DNA of 64,000 nucleotides from Vibrio sp. 05-20-BW147 (GTDB lineage Bacteria; Pseudomonadota; Gammaproteobacteria; Enterobacterales; Vibrionaceae): assembly GCF_013369385.1 (NCBI RefSeq), contig NZ_SZTO01000018.1, forward strand, positions 85,615 through 149,614, read 5' to 3'. Of this stretch, positions 8,242 to 17,265 are shown piece by piece. The notes below the pieces were generated by a model that worked only from the letters and a program-made list of their open reading frames with translations, was not told the DNA's origin and did no database searches. Each line of letters begins with the position of its first letter. Within the stretch, counting starts at the first letter, position 1. Position numbers and translations under genes: made by a program.

Positions 8242-8712
8242 CTATAACACCGCAATCACTTCTGAAGGGGTATGAGGCGCGACAGAGTGACCGTAATGGT
8301 ACTTGATGATCGCTCGACGCTTCTCCATGATCCCTTCTCTTATCGCCGCATCCAAGATACGTTTGGGCAGACGATAGCGCATTGCGTAGCCTTTACCCTG
8401 TTCTTCACTGTAACTTCGCAGTGCCAGAAGTCCAAAAAGCCGCTCAAGCGTGTCTTTGGGGTCTTCATGATAGACCGAGATCTCTTGCGTATTGGTTTCC
8501 ATCTCATAGCCAGGGTGCTCTGAAGGATCCCACGAAGATTGACGTCGGCGTTTATCATCACTTTTGACTTTACGTTCCGCGTTAGATTTGGCCAACGCAA
8601 CGGTTGGCGCCACAGGTTCACGCACTCTGTTGTCGCGCGCGGCCTGCTCTGTCTGCACATTTACCGATGGGGCGATCAGTGGCACACTCACAGTGGTCGG
8701 TGACACTATCAT
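8242..8712 (-). CDS. Conserved hypothetical protein, function unknown
   Basis: A 156-residue soluble protein I do not recognise by function. Residues 1-75 look disordered and low in hydrophobics (Ser/Thr/Val/Ala, then a basic KSDDKRRRQSSW run). Residues 80-156 look folded, with NTQEISVYHEDPKDTLERLFG and a basic YAMRYRLPKRILDAAIREG stretch. There is no signal peptide and no catalytic motif I can name. A purine-rich GAGGA lies upstream of the ATG at 8712. It is convergent with tex and shares its terminator. Codon use looks like the neighbours, so it appears resident and not newly acquired. Confidence 0.7.
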   Translation of the reverse strand: MIVSPTTVSVPLIAPSVNVQTEQAARDNRVREPVAPTVALAKSNAERKVKSDDKRRRQSSWDPSEHPGYEMETNTQEISVYHEDPKDTLERLFGLLALRSYSEEQGKGYAMRYRLPKRILDAAIREGIMEKRRAIIKYHYGHSVAPHTPSEVIAVL

Positions 8713-8849
8713 CGCGATACCTCCTCAAAGAATCGCCCTACCATGCACATCACTGCACAGCCCCAAAACCGCTTCACTAACCCTAGTAAGTTGCCTTGGT
8801 TACTTCTTGTATCGACCAATATTTGAACAGGTTTAATTTTATTTTTCGC

Positions 8850-9617
8850 TTACTTGCCGGCAAAGCTCAGCAACTGGTGGCAAAAACTCTCTGGTTCAGT
8901 GATAAAAGGCGCGTGTGACGACTGGGTGAAAATGAACTGCTCACTGGCGGGTAACGCTTTCTCCAGATCCTGCGCCACCTTGATCGGCACCAACCCGTCC
9001 AAACGGCCGTACAGACGCAACATCGGCATCGTTAAGTGCGGCAGATGGTCGCGCAAGTCCACCTCCGCCAGCATTTGCAGCCCAGCCAAAAGCGATTGAG
9101 GGTTGGGTTGCGGGCGCGAGAACACCGCTTGTTTGAGGTTTTTCACATCTTGTCGCGCAGAAGGGCTGCCCATGGCTTGCAGCGCCATAAAACGCTCTAC
9201 CGTGGTGTGAAAATCTTCACTCAACTGCTCGGTAAAGGCGCTCAGAACTTGTGGCTGAATGCCGCGCCAACGCGCTTCTGCAGCGAACTTCGGTGAGCTC
9301 GCCACCGTCACTAACTTGCTGACGTAATCGGCGTGATGCAGCGCCATGTGCGTCGCCACCAGACCACCTAATGACCAGCCAACCCAAATGGCTTGTTTTG
9401 GTGCATGCTCGAGAAGCTGCTGGGCAATCTCTTCTAAACTTGCCGCATGAAGATGGGCACTGTGGCCATAGCCAGGCAGATCCACCACATGCAAACGAAA
9501 GTGCAGCTCCAGCCTTTCAACCACCTGCTGCCACACCGCGCCATTCATGCCCCAGCCATGCAGCAACACCAAATCGGGCCCCTGACCTTGTGTTTGCCAG
9601 TGTAAATCTGTGCTCAT
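8850..9617 (-). CDS. bioH: Pimeloyl-ACP methyl ester esterase BioH
   Basis: 255 residues. BioH removes the methyl group from pimeloyl-ACP methyl ester, ending pimelate-chain synthesis for biotin. The alpha/beta-hydrolase motifs are LLHGWGMNG near residue 20, the nucleophile elbow VGWSLGG near 79-85, and the catalytic His in SSHAPF near 233. The acid residue probably lies in LYGRLDGLVP. I chose the ATG at 9617 (AGAGGGAAG before it); the longer frame up to 9698 has no homology and overlaps the divergent comF-type gene. The comF-bioH-nfuA neighbourhood matches other gamma-proteobacteria. Confidence 0.93.
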   Translation of the reverse strand: MSTDLHWQTQGQGPDLVLLHGWGMNGAVWQQVVERLELHFRLHVVDLPGYGHSAHLHAASLEEIAQQLLEHAPKQAIWVGWSLGGLVATHMALHHADYVSKLVTVASSPKFAAEARWRGIQPQVLSAFTEQLSEDFHTTVERFMALQAMGSPSARQDVKNLKQAVFSRPQPNPQSLLAGLQMLAEVDLRDHLPHLTMPMLRLYGRLDGLVPIKVAQDLEKALPASEQFIFTQSSHAPFITEPESFCHQLLSFAGK

Positions 9618-9705
9618 CTTCCCTCTTACTCCTACTTTTTCCAGCCTCAAGCGCCACGTGTGGTCGAGTACGCTAGCGACACGATTCATTCGCCCCACTG
9701 CCCGT

Positions 9706-10416
9706 ATGTTAACCGATTGGCTTAGTGAAAAAATACTCCGATCTCTTCCTCGCCTCTGTCATCTGTGCGGCTTGCCGATGAATCACGACCATCACCCGCT
9801 TTGGTGCAAGCACTGCCTAACCCTGTTCGATGCCGAACCGCGTTGCCAACGTTGCGGGCTGCCGACGTTAACGGTTGTCCCCCAGTGCGGCCAATGTCTG
9901 AAATCTCCGCCCCCTTGGCAAAGGCTCTACTGCCTCACGCCGTATCGCTTTCCAACCTCACACTACGTCAATCAGATCAAACATCAGCGCAAATTCTGGT
10001 ACTGCGCCAACTTGGCACCTTTGCTCATCCAACGCATTGACCGCCCCGCGCCACTGCTGCTCTCTGTGCCGATGCATTGGCGTCGGCAATGGCAGCGAGG
10101 CTTCAATCAAAGCGATGTGTTGGCGGCGCAACTGGCCCGTAGATTAAATCGCCCCTTCCTTGCCCACGCTTTTACTCGTTTGTTGCACACTCCGCCACAG
10201 CAAGGGCTCAATAAACAGCAGCGTCAGCGCAACTTAGCGGGTGCTTTTCGCCTCAATCGCTCGGCTCTGCCCCATGCGATTCCCAAGCATGTCGCGATTG
10301 TCGATGATGTGGTCACGACGGGCAGTACGGTACGACAATTATGTCAATTACTGCTTGCAGTCGGCGTGGAAAGCATTGATATTTATTGCCTCTGCCGAAC
10401 TCCCGAGAAGGATTAA
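9706..10416 (+). CDS. ComF-family phosphoribosyltransferase-like protein
   Basis: 236 residues from the ATG at 9706. The N-terminus carries a cysteine-rich zinc-binding region (CHLCGLP, WCKHC, CQRCGLP, CGQC over residues 18-67). The C-terminus has the PRTase signature VAIVDDVVTTGST near 201-213. This is the ComFC/GntX pattern: needed for DNA uptake in Haemophilus and Vibrio, and linked to gluconate or competence phenotypes by genetics only. An upstream in-frame ATG at 9610 would give 268 residues but overlaps bioH. No strong ribosome site marks the chosen start, so the 5' end is uncertain. nfuA follows. Confidence 0.85.
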   Translation: MLTDWLSEKILRSLPRLCHLCGLPMNHDHHPLWCKHCLTLFDAEPRCQRCGLPTLTVVPQCGQCLKSPPPWQRLYCLTPYRFPTSHYVNQIKHQRKFWYCANLAPLLIQRIDRPAPLLLSVPMHWRRQWQRGFNQSDVLAAQLARRLNRPFLAHAFTRLLHTPPQQGLNKQQRQRNLAGAFRLNRSALPHAIPKHVAIVDDVVTTGSTVRQLCQLLLAVGVESIDIYCLCRTPEKD

Positions 10417-10546
10417 GTTGGATGTCACTGTCGCTTGACAGTGCGGCGTGCGCTCTAAAGCATGTTTTCTCATCAAAACACTAGATCCTTTCGTTATCAG
10501 GAGTAAAATGGCGTCAATAACCTACAAATTTACTCGGGTATTCGTC

Positions 10547-11131
10547 GTGTCAAATATTACTATCACTGAAGCAGCACAAACTCATTTTGCCAATCTATTG
10601 GGCCAGCAGCCTGATGGAACCAACATTCGTGTTTTCGTCGTCAATCCAGGCACACAAAACGCAGAATGTGGCGTTTCTTACTGCCCACCTGAAGCGGTAG
10701 AAGCTACCGATACCGAAATCCCATACCAAAGCTTTTCTGCCTACGTTGACGAGCTCAGCTTGCCGTTCCTTGAAGATGCGGAAATTGACTACGTGACCGA
10801 CAAAATGGGCTCACAGTTAACACTGAAAGCACCCAACGCCAAAATGCGTAAAGTCGCGGACGACGCGCCACTGCTTGAGCGTGTTGAATACGCGATTCAA
10901 ACTCAAGTGAACCCACAACTTGCTGGTCACGGCGGCCACGTGAAACTGATGGAAATCACTGACGCTGGCGTTGCGATTGTTGCCTTTGGTGGCGGCTGTA
11001 ACGGTTGTTCAATGGTCGACGTGACGCTAAAAGAAGGCATCGAGAAAGAGTTACTACAGCAATTCTCAGGTGAGCTAACGGCGGTTCGCGATGCCACTGA
11101 GCACGATCGCGGCGATCACTCATACTACTAA
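10547..11131 (+). CDS. nfuA: Fe/S biogenesis scaffold protein NfuA
   Basis: NfuA carries and delivers 4Fe-4S clusters, especially under oxidative or iron stress. Residues 1-95 are the degenerate A-type domain (NIRVFVVNPGTQNAECG). Residues 105-194 are the Nfu domain with the cluster ligands in GGGCNGCSMVDVTL. From the GTG at 10547 the product is 194 residues, matching the family. However, an in-frame ATG at 10508 preceded by AGGAG at 10499-10503 would add 13 residues (MASITYKFTRVFV). The stronger ribosome site argues for that longer form, family length for the shorter. Confidence 0.95.
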   Translation: MSNITITEAAQTHFANLLGQQPDGTNIRVFVVNPGTQNAECGVSYCPPEAVEATDTEIPYQSFSAYVDELSLPFLEDAEIDYVTDKMGSQLTLKAPNAKMRKVADDAPLLERVEYAIQTQVNPQLAGHGGHVKLMEITDAGVAIVAFGGGCNGCSMVDVTLKEGIEKELLQQFSGELTAVRDATEHDRGDHSYY

Positions 11132-11246
11132 GTTATTCTCATTTTGGTTATAACTGAGACGAAATTTAAAGGTTGGCACACTTGGGCCAACCTTTTCTTT
11201 TAGTATATATTCCAGTCATCAATGTTTTGCAGGAGGAATCAACGTC

Positions 11247-11801
11247 ATGAGCAGAAGGAAAGAACCCGATATTCTTAATCGTAATGTCGTTGCTCAATCA
11301 CGACTCTTTTCTATCGAAAGCCTTGAACTGCGTTTCTCCAACGGCGAAGAGCGAATTTACGAGCGCCTCAAACCAAGCGGTAAAAATGCCGTGATGATGG
11401 TTCCCGTTACTGAGCAAGGTGACCTATTATTAGTGAGAGAGTACGCTGCAGGTACAGAGCGCTATGAGCTTGGCTTCCCTAAAGGGCTTATTGATCAGGG
11501 AGAAAGCGCCGAACAAGCAGCGGATCGGGAATTGAAAGAAGAAATCGGCTTTGGCGCGAAACAATTAACGCCATTAAAGCAAGTGGTGCTGGCTCCTTCC
11601 TATTTCTCAAGCAAAATGACGCTGTTTTTGGCACAAGATCTGTATCCAGAAACATTGGAAGGCGATGAGCCAGAGCCGCTTGAAGTGGTTCGTTGGCCAC
11701 TCGCGCAGGCAGAAGAACTTCTTCATCACTTAGATTTTTGTGAATCCCGCAGTATCACAGCGCTACTATTGGCACTGAGAGCACTTCGATCGGCCAAGTA
11801 G
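11247..11801 (+). CDS. nudE: ADP compounds hydrolase NudE
   Basis: 184 residues. This Nudix enzyme hydrolyses ADP-ribose, NADH and Ap3A-type compounds. The Nudix box GFPKGLIDQGESAEQAADRE continuing LKEEIGFG sits near residues 77-104 with the expected Gly, Glu, Arg and Glu-Glu residues. AGGAGG lies just before the ATG. cysQ starts 14 bases after its stop, an operon arrangement also seen in E. coli relatives. Confidence 0.95.
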   Translation: MSRRKEPDILNRNVVAQSRLFSIESLELRFSNGEERIYERLKPSGKNAVMMVPVTEQGDLLLVREYAAGTERYELGFPKGLIDQGESAEQAADRELKEEIGFGAKQLTPLKQVVLAPSYFSSKMTLFLAQDLYPETLEGDEPEPLEVVRWPLAQAEELLHHLDFCESRSITALLLALRALRSAK

Positions 11802-11815
11802 TAAGGAAGAGAGCT

Positions 11816-12643
11816 ATGCCTACCTCACAGGATTTATCGGCACTGTTGCCGCAAGTTATCGATATTGCTCGCACCGCGGGGCAATTGATTCTGGATATCT
11901 ACCAAAGTAAGCAGTACCAAGAGTACACCAAAAGCGATGAGACGCCGGTCACCAGCGCCGATCTCGCCGCGCACAAATTGATCAACCAACGACTGAGTGA
12001 GTTAACCCCAGACATTCCAGTGCTGTCTGAAGAAGCGGCGGATATCAGCTTGGAACAACGCGCGCAATGGAACCGTTACTGGTTGGTAGACCCTCTTGAT
12101 GGAACGCAGGAGTTTATCGCCCGCAGCGGCGATTTTGCCACCATCATCGCCTTAGTGGAGAACAACAAGCCGGTAATGGGCGTGGTGTATGGTCCGGTTT
12201 CAGGTGTGACTTACTATGCGTATCAAGGTAAAGGCGCATGGAAGATCCCTGAGATGAACGAAAGCTTGAAAATTCAAACCCACAAACATGAACTGCCCGG
12301 ACAAAACATTGCGATTGCCATCAGCCGTCGTCAGGACATCAATCGCATCACCAACCGTATGAGCAGCAGTTGGAATTACGATTTGGTGCCGTTAGGCTCA
12401 GCGGCGTTGAAAGCGTGCTTGGTCGCGGAAGGAGCCGTGGATTGCTATTTGCGCCTTGGTCCGACCGGGGAATGGGATACCGCGGCGACACAATGCATCG
12501 TGGAAGAAGCTGGCGGACGCATCCTCAGCACCTACTTGGAACCGCTTTCTTATAACGAACGAGACACCTTGGAAAATCCGAACTTCATCGTATTAGGCGA
12601 TGCCGATTTGCCGTGGAACGACATTTTGCAGGTCAAAGGCTAG
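11816..12643 (+). CDS. cysQ: 3'(2'),5'-bisphosphate nucleotidase CysQ
   Basis: 275 residues. It converts 3'-phosphoadenosine 5'-phosphate, the by-product of sulfate assimilation, to AMP. It is a member of the inositol-monophosphatase superfamily: metal-binding LSEEAADI near residue 71, VDPLDGTQEF near 92-101, and EWDTAATQCIVEEAGG near 221-236. It is cotranscribed with nudE and ends at the terminator at 12701. Confidence 0.95.
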   Translation: MPTSQDLSALLPQVIDIARTAGQLILDIYQSKQYQEYTKSDETPVTSADLAAHKLINQRLSELTPDIPVLSEEAADISLEQRAQWNRYWLVDPLDGTQEFIARSGDFATIIALVENNKPVMGVVYGPVSGVTYYAYQGKGAWKIPEMNESLKIQTHKHELPGQNIAIAISRRQDINRITNRMSSSWNYDLVPLGSAALKACLVAEGAVDCYLRLGPTGEWDTAATQCIVEEAGGRILSTYLEPLSYNERDTLENPNFIVLGDADLPWNDILQVKG

Positions 12644-12700
12644 GGACTGTTGACCTAGCTGCCGGCGGAAAGTCCCAGTGAAACGTGCCAACGGAAACGT

Positions 12701-12726
12701 AAAAAGCGAGCTCAGCTCGCTTTTTT
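12701..12726 (+). terminator. Terminator shared by cysQ and the gsp operon
   Basis: AAAAAGCGAGC, TCA, GCTCGCTTTTTT is a symmetrical stem with A and T runs on opposite sides. It works on both strands between the convergent cysQ and gspN genes. Confidence 0.9.
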
Positions 12727-12769
12727 GTGTCATTAATCTTTCTTTGCGTTCAACGCCAAGGCAATCTCG

Positions 12770-13531
12770 CTAAAAGCGCCCTTGGTAGTCAAACTCATAC
12801 TGCCCTTGACCATTCGGGTTCCCTAGCCAGCTCAGCTGTGATTTCATCGCCGCTGGGAATTCTGCACCCGGTTTAAACCAAGCCGAGGTCGTGTATTGAC
12901 GATTTGGCGTCACTTGAGCACTGAATTGCGCGCTGACTTGGGCGCTTTGTTGCTCGCCCTTCACCGACAATTGGCTACTTTTACAGGTGAAATCGGAAAT
13001 CACCGGCCCCAAGTCCAATGCGCCGATCGGGGTACCGACTTTACTGGCACTCCACACTAACGTGCCCGTGCCGCTGGCACACCAAGGTGCTTGGTAAACC
13101 GCGTGACGCACGTTCACTTCCACTTGCCCTTCCACTTGCAGCGGCAAAGGCATGGGCAAACGTGAGGCCACTTTTTCCGCGGGTAACGAAGCGACAAGAT
13201 TTTCCACATACGCCCCTTGGCCAAGACCATAGCCGACCAAACCTTTACCACGCAGATTCAAATCGCTGCCGCGACCAAAGCGCAATGCGTATTGCACGTT
13301 ACCGGTGAACAATTTGCTGGTTTGAAAATCCCAATGCACCTCACCAAAACTCTGACCTTGCCAACGAATGGTGCTTGCACTGCCCTGCCACACCGTACCG
13401 GAGGTGCCCTCAATCGTCAGGCCACGCACGGGTGGCAAATAATTGAGCGCAAAGCTAACCGGAATGCTCGACAGTAAACTGATGCTAAAAAAGAGAACAA
13501 AAATCAGGCTGTAAATAATCGCGCGCTTCAC
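12770..13531 (-). CDS. gspN: Type II secretion protein N
   Basis: 253 residues, anchored by one N-terminal membrane segment (about residues 5-28). The rest is periplasmic (VRGLTIEGTSGTVWQG is typical of GspN). It is the last gene of the gsp cluster. Its role is accessory: GspN occurs in Vibrio, Aeromonas and some others but is not universally needed. It follows gspM by one base. Confidence 0.88.
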   Translation of the reverse strand: MKRAIIYSLIFVLFFSISLLSSIPVSFALNYLPPVRGLTIEGTSGTVWQGSASTIRWQGQSFGEVHWDFQTSKLFTGNVQYALRFGRGSDLNLRGKGLVGYGLGQGAYVENLVASLPAEKVASRLPMPLPLQVEGQVEVNVRHAVYQAPWCASGTGTLVWSASKVGTPIGALDLGPVISDFTCKSSQLSVKGEQQSAQVSAQFSAQVTPNRQYTTSAWFKPGAEFPAAMKSQLSWLGNPNGQGQYEFDYQGRF

Positions 13532-13532
13532 C

Positions 13533-14024
13533 CTAGCCTCGCTTAAACTGTAATCGGTTAACTTCCACTAGACCGGACTCTTTACCTCGGTCGATGTCCA
13601 TGAATTCCACTTCAATGCCTTGCTTCTCTTTCAAAAAGGTAAGCCAATCCACTAAACGGTTAAATGGCATCGGAGCCACCCACACTTGCAACATCTCATT
13701 GCGGGGCTGAACACGTTGTAGCTCCACCTTAAATTGGCGCGCGGACGACGCAATGACTTGGTTTAGCGGCTGATTGGAAAACGACACGCCGCCACTGGCA
13801 CGTAAACCGGTGAGCTCATCGGCTTTCTCACTCACCCAACTGAGTAGCTGTTTCTCACTTTGGATACGTAACTGAGCTTGCTCAGCACGCGCATTGATGG
13901 GCTGTAAAACGCCCCAGTAAATCAGCCCGATAAGACCGAAGACACCACACACCACCACTAAACGTTGCTCACGCTGGCTAATGCTGCTCCACCAAGCTTG
14001 GAACATATTGAGTAAATTTGTCAT
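13533..14024 (-). CDS. gspM: Type II secretion protein M
   Basis: 163 residues: short cytoplasmic start, one membrane helix near residues 22-40 (VVVCGVFGLIGLIYWGVL), then a coiled and ferredoxin-like periplasmic domain. GspM pairs with GspL in the inner-membrane platform and stabilises it. Seven bases separate it from gspL. Confidence 0.9.
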   Translation of the reverse strand: MTNLLNMFQAWWSSISQREQRLVVVCGVFGLIGLIYWGVLQPINARAEQAQLRIQSEKQLLSWVSEKADELTGLRASGGVSFSNQPLNQVIASSARQFKVELQRVQPRNEMLQVWVAPMPFNRLVDWLTFLKEKQGIEVEFMDIDRGKESGLVEVNRLQFKRG

Positions 14025-14031
14025 CTGCTCC

Positions 14032-15231
14032 TCACTTACGCTTTAACACAAAGCTGCCAATCACAGCGTCGCCAGTGCGGTTAAGCTGCCCTTGCTCCAC
14101 TTGGAATTGCTCGCTCAACTTCACGCGTGCCTGTTCAAAAATTTGGAAATCGTTACTTTTCGCCTGAATGCGGACTTCGCCTCGATTCCCATCGTATTTG
14201 ATGCTCAGCACTTCAAAGTTCTTCACTTGGCCAATGGTACCCGGCAATTGTGCCATCCACTGCAACATCGAATCACCCGCGCCACCCCCAGACAAACGGC
14301 GAATTTCGTCTTCCATTTGGCGTTTGAGGTAACTGACGGTTGGGATCTTGTTTCGGCCCGGCATCACTTGACGGAAAATGCGCTCGCTCTCTTCTCGATA
14401 CGCCTGTGCTTGCGACTCATAGCGCTGAATCGTGAGCACTTGTTGCGCGACCAACGCGGCGATCAATAAGCTGCCACTGATCGCCACCTTCTGCCACACT
14501 TTCCAGTGCTTAAAGAACGAGCTTTTCGGCTTAAACTCACCAGTTAGCAGTGAGAATTTACCATCGGCAACGCCTTGGCTGAGTAACGCCATGGTCATTT
14601 CCACTGGGCGACTCAGCCAATGCGCTTGACCTTGCTGTTCAGGCAACGAGCTAAAGCAGGCGACAGAAAGGGGTTGCTCGCCGGCAAGGGCATTCAAATA
14701 GACGGGCATCCAGCTGTCGTCGACTGCGCTGCCTTGGCAGGCAGAATGACGGAACAACCACTGCTCCCCCAATTGCGCGGCGCTGATGCCTTCGTCGTCG
14801 AGTGGCAGCGCCAGTGAGTCTGGCAGCACACGTTTGACATCCAAACCTTGAGCGCGAAATGCATCAAGCATATGTTGCAACCAACGGCGATCCACACCAC
14901 ACACTTGCGCTTTGCCATTCTCTTTGGCCAACACAGAGAAATGCAAATCATCCACATCTTGGGCGATTTCATCTTCCAGCAAGTAAGGCAGCATCGACTC
15001 AAACTGACGTGAGGCACCCGGTGGGATGTCCACTTCGGTTAACACCACATCGCTGGCCGCGACCAGCACTACGATCGGCCTCTGCTCGGCATAATTTTTG
15101 AGATCGTCCAGTTGTTGCCAATCCGACAACTCCCCACTGGCGATCACTTCTTGTTGGCTTGATGACCAAACCAACCAAGGAATGGGGCTATATTGTTCGC
15201 TACTCAGCCGAACGGTCAGAAACTCGCTCAC
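14032..15231 (-). CDS. gspL: Type II secretion protein L
   Basis: 399 residues. The actin-like cytoplasmic domain (about 1-245) recruits the ATPase GspE to the membrane; a helix near 255-275 crosses it and the rest is periplasmic. I chose the GTG at 15231 because GGAGGAA stands three bases before it and the product then begins VSEFLTVRLS like V. cholerae EpsL. This start lies inside gspK, giving a 32-base overlap and likely translational coupling. Confidence 0.93.
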   Translation of the reverse strand: MSEFLTVRLSSEQYSPIPWLVWSSSQQEVIASGELSDWQQLDDLKNYAEQRPIVVLVAASDVVLTEVDIPPGASRQFESMLPYLLEDEIAQDVDDLHFSVLAKENGKAQVCGVDRRWLQHMLDAFRAQGLDVKRVLPDSLALPLDDEGISAAQLGEQWLFRHSACQGSAVDDSWMPVYLNALAGEQPLSVACFSSLPEQQGQAHWLSRPVEMTMALLSQGVADGKFSLLTGEFKPKSSFFKHWKVWQKVAISGSLLIAALVAQQVLTIQRYESQAQAYREESERIFRQVMPGRNKIPTVSYLKRQMEDEIRRLSGGGAGDSMLQWMAQLPGTIGQVKNFEVLSIKYDGNRGEVRIQAKSNDFQIFEQARVKLSEQFQVEQGQLNRTGDAVIGSFVLKRK

Positions 15232-16222
15232 TGATTCCTCCAAAACGGCGACGCACAACGGTCACGGTTTCTCTGTTTTTACTGTACATAAGGCTGCGAA
15301 CTCTCACCCGAGAGTCCTCGACTAACACCTGTGCATCCAATTCAAAGTATCGGCTATCAACGCCAAGATACGCTTTTGCTAGTTTTTTGATTTCTTCGCT
15401 GATGCCCGCCATTTCAGATTCTGAAAGAAAAGCATCAATGCTCGCCCAGCCATCAAAGGGGCGTTTTTCTATCAGTTGCTTGGCATCAGATTCACTCAAC
15501 GCAGGCGAAAACAGCGCCACCAGCAAAGCGGCTTGCTCAGCGCTGATGGTATTGACGTTCAAGCGCCACTCATCGGTCGGTAAAGCACAGACCAAAGGCT
15601 GCAGCGTTGCCATCATTTCACCCGACACTTGGTAAACCGCGCGCAGTTCACTGCTGTCAGCAATGTACCCATTCGCCGCCAAATAGGCGGGTTTCATCCC
15701 TTCATAAGTCGAGTCTTCGACCCCAGAAGAAGAGCGCACCGCATCATTGGGATCGACAAACTCCCACATGGAGTCGGCAATCACTTCGGATTCATAACTT
15801 TCTACGCCTGACTCTTCGAGCAAAGCCCGAAAGACTTTCACCAAATAAGGACGCTCTACCGCAGCGTCTTGCATCACCACGGGAGAGAGGGCATTGAGAT
15901 TAAAGCACGCTTGCTTATCAAAAATGCGTCCTTTCGCTTGGCCATAGTCCAAGGGATAGGTTTTCTCTTCCAAGGCCCAAGGCTGGTTTAAGTTAATGGT
16001 GTCACTATCTTTGTAACTTTGCTCAATACCGACCTTCGCCAACGCTTCCACGCCAATGCTGTACCAGTACGCTTGCTGATAGCTGATCTGGTTAGTGCCA
16101 CGCTTAAACTGTGCAAACAAACGCTCAGACATACTGCCTGCGATGGTGGCCATAATGGCCAGCAACAGCAAAATGATGATCAGGGCCACTCCAGATTGGC
16201 GCGAGCGGTTCGATTTAGCCAT
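15200..16222 (-). CDS. gspK: Type II secretion minor pseudopilin K
   Basis: 340 residues. The prepilin-type leader ends at G in RQSGVALIIILLLLAIM. As usual for GspK, the Glu at mature position 5 is missing (Ile here), fitting its place at the pseudopilus tip with GspI and GspJ. Mature residues 40-330 form the large globular part. The ATG at 16222 follows GGAGCAG; it overlaps the gspJ stop by eight bases. Confidence 0.92.
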   Translation of the reverse strand: MAKSNRSRQSGVALIIILLLLAIMATIAGSMSERLFAQFKRGTNQISYQQAYWYSIGVEALAKVGIEQSYKDSDTINLNQPWALEEKTYPLDYGQAKGRIFDKQACFNLNALSPVVMQDAAVERPYLVKVFRALLEESGVESYESEVIADSMWEFVDPNDAVRSSSGVEDSTYEGMKPAYLAANGYIADSSELRAVYQVSGEMMATLQPLVCALPTDEWRLNVNTISAEQAALLVALFSPALSESDAKQLIEKRPFDGWASIDAFLSESEMAGISEEIKKLAKAYLGVDSRYFELDAQVLVEDSRVRVRSLMYSKNRETVTVVRRRFGGISERVSDRSAE

Positions 16223-16916
16223 TGTTGCCTGCTCCACCACTATTGTTTTGCCCGGAGTCTTCGCTACCTGACGCTTGTTTTTGCAAATTCCCCTCTGGAG
16301 TGAGGTAAGTTCGCGCGATCTTTCCGTAATCTTTCAACGTCAGCTCTACCGAGATCGCCGCCGGCAAGGTCAACTCGTTGCTCCACTCATTGATCCACTG
16401 TTTGCCGTCATAAAAACGCACATTAAGCTCTTCCACATCACTGAGTAACGGAGTCACGACCCCTTCTTGCCCTGCTGGGGTATCTGGGTAACGCCACCAT
16501 ACTCGCTCTAAGCGCTCATCTTTGATGCGATAACCCACTTTGGTGACCTCCCCGCGAGGAAATTGCTGCTGCGGATTGTGCCAACCTAAACGCGCGAACA
16601 TGATGCCTTTGCTGTCTGAATCTAAGAGGTAATCCGCCCAATGCAGCAGTTTTTTGCTCGGCTCTTCGCCGTTGGTGCGTGTTTGACGCAGCGCTATCTG
16701 ACGAAAATCGCTGTCCATCATCACCAAGGCGCGTTGCAATTCATTCAAGCGTGCGGTGCGCTCTTGTGATAATTCATTGCTGCGCTGCACCTGATTGACC
16801 ACCTGATACGCGGCCACACTTAAGGTGGCAAAAATGGCAATCGACACCAACACTTCGATGAGGGTAAAACCACGTTGGCGCGTGTTTTTCTTTCGCCACG
16901 TTTTATTTCGCCACAT
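16215..16916 (-). CDS. gspJ: Type II secretion minor pseudopilin J
   Basis: 233 residues. It has a positively charged leader and prepilin cleavage motif RGFTLIEVLVSIAIF near residues 15-30, with Glu at mature position 5. The tail (residues after about 215) is Gly/Asn/Ser-rich. It forms the tip complex with GspI and GspK. It overlaps gspI by 14 bases. Confidence 0.92.
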   Translation of the reverse strand: MWRNKTWRKKNTRQRGFTLIEVLVSIAIFATLSVAAYQVVNQVQRSNELSQERTARLNELQRALVMMDSDFRQIALRQTRTNGEEPSKKLLHWADYLLDSDSKGIMFARLGWHNPQQQFPRGEVTKVGYRIKDERLERVWWRYPDTPAGQEGVVTPLLSDVEELNVRFYDGKQWINEWSNELTLPAAISVELTLKDYGKIARTYLTPEGNLQKQASGSEDSGQNNSGGAGNNG

Positions 16917-17265
16917 AGCTTCTCACCGTAATCATTGGGCTGGCCTGCTTTTCGGCTGCCACACTCACATCAAACGCTTTCAGCAGCGGCTGGGTCGTGG
17001 CTACGGGTGCGACTTTCCAATACCAAGTTTGCCCCGCTAACTCTTCTTCGCCATTGCTGGCTTTTAGGTTTTTGGGGTTGAGCATCACCATCGCCATTTG
17101 ATTGTCTGCCACCATGGCAGCGAACATCTTCTGCTCCAAATAACCAACGGTGTTGATGTGCTGGCTAACGGCACGGATCACGCTCATCGCCGCAGTGGCA
17201 AATATCGCCAACGCCACCAGCACCTCAAGCAAGGTCATGCCTGCGTATTTGCGTCGTTTAACCAT
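16903..17265 (-). CDS. gspI: Type II secretion minor pseudopilin I
   Basis: 120 residues, with cleavage motif AGMTLLEVLVALAIF: mature position 1 is Met, as is common in GspI, and Glu5 is present. It nucleates the tip of the pseudopilus. The ATG at 17265 overlaps the gspH stop by eight bases. An open frame upstream to 17337 is inside gspH and not homologous. Confidence 0.92.
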   Translation of the reverse strand: MVKRRKYAGMTLLEVLVALAIFATAAMSVIRAVSQHINTVGYLEQKMFAAMVADNQMAMVMLNPKNLKASNGEEELAGQTWYWKVAPVATTQPLLKAFDVSVAAEKQASPMITVRSYVAK

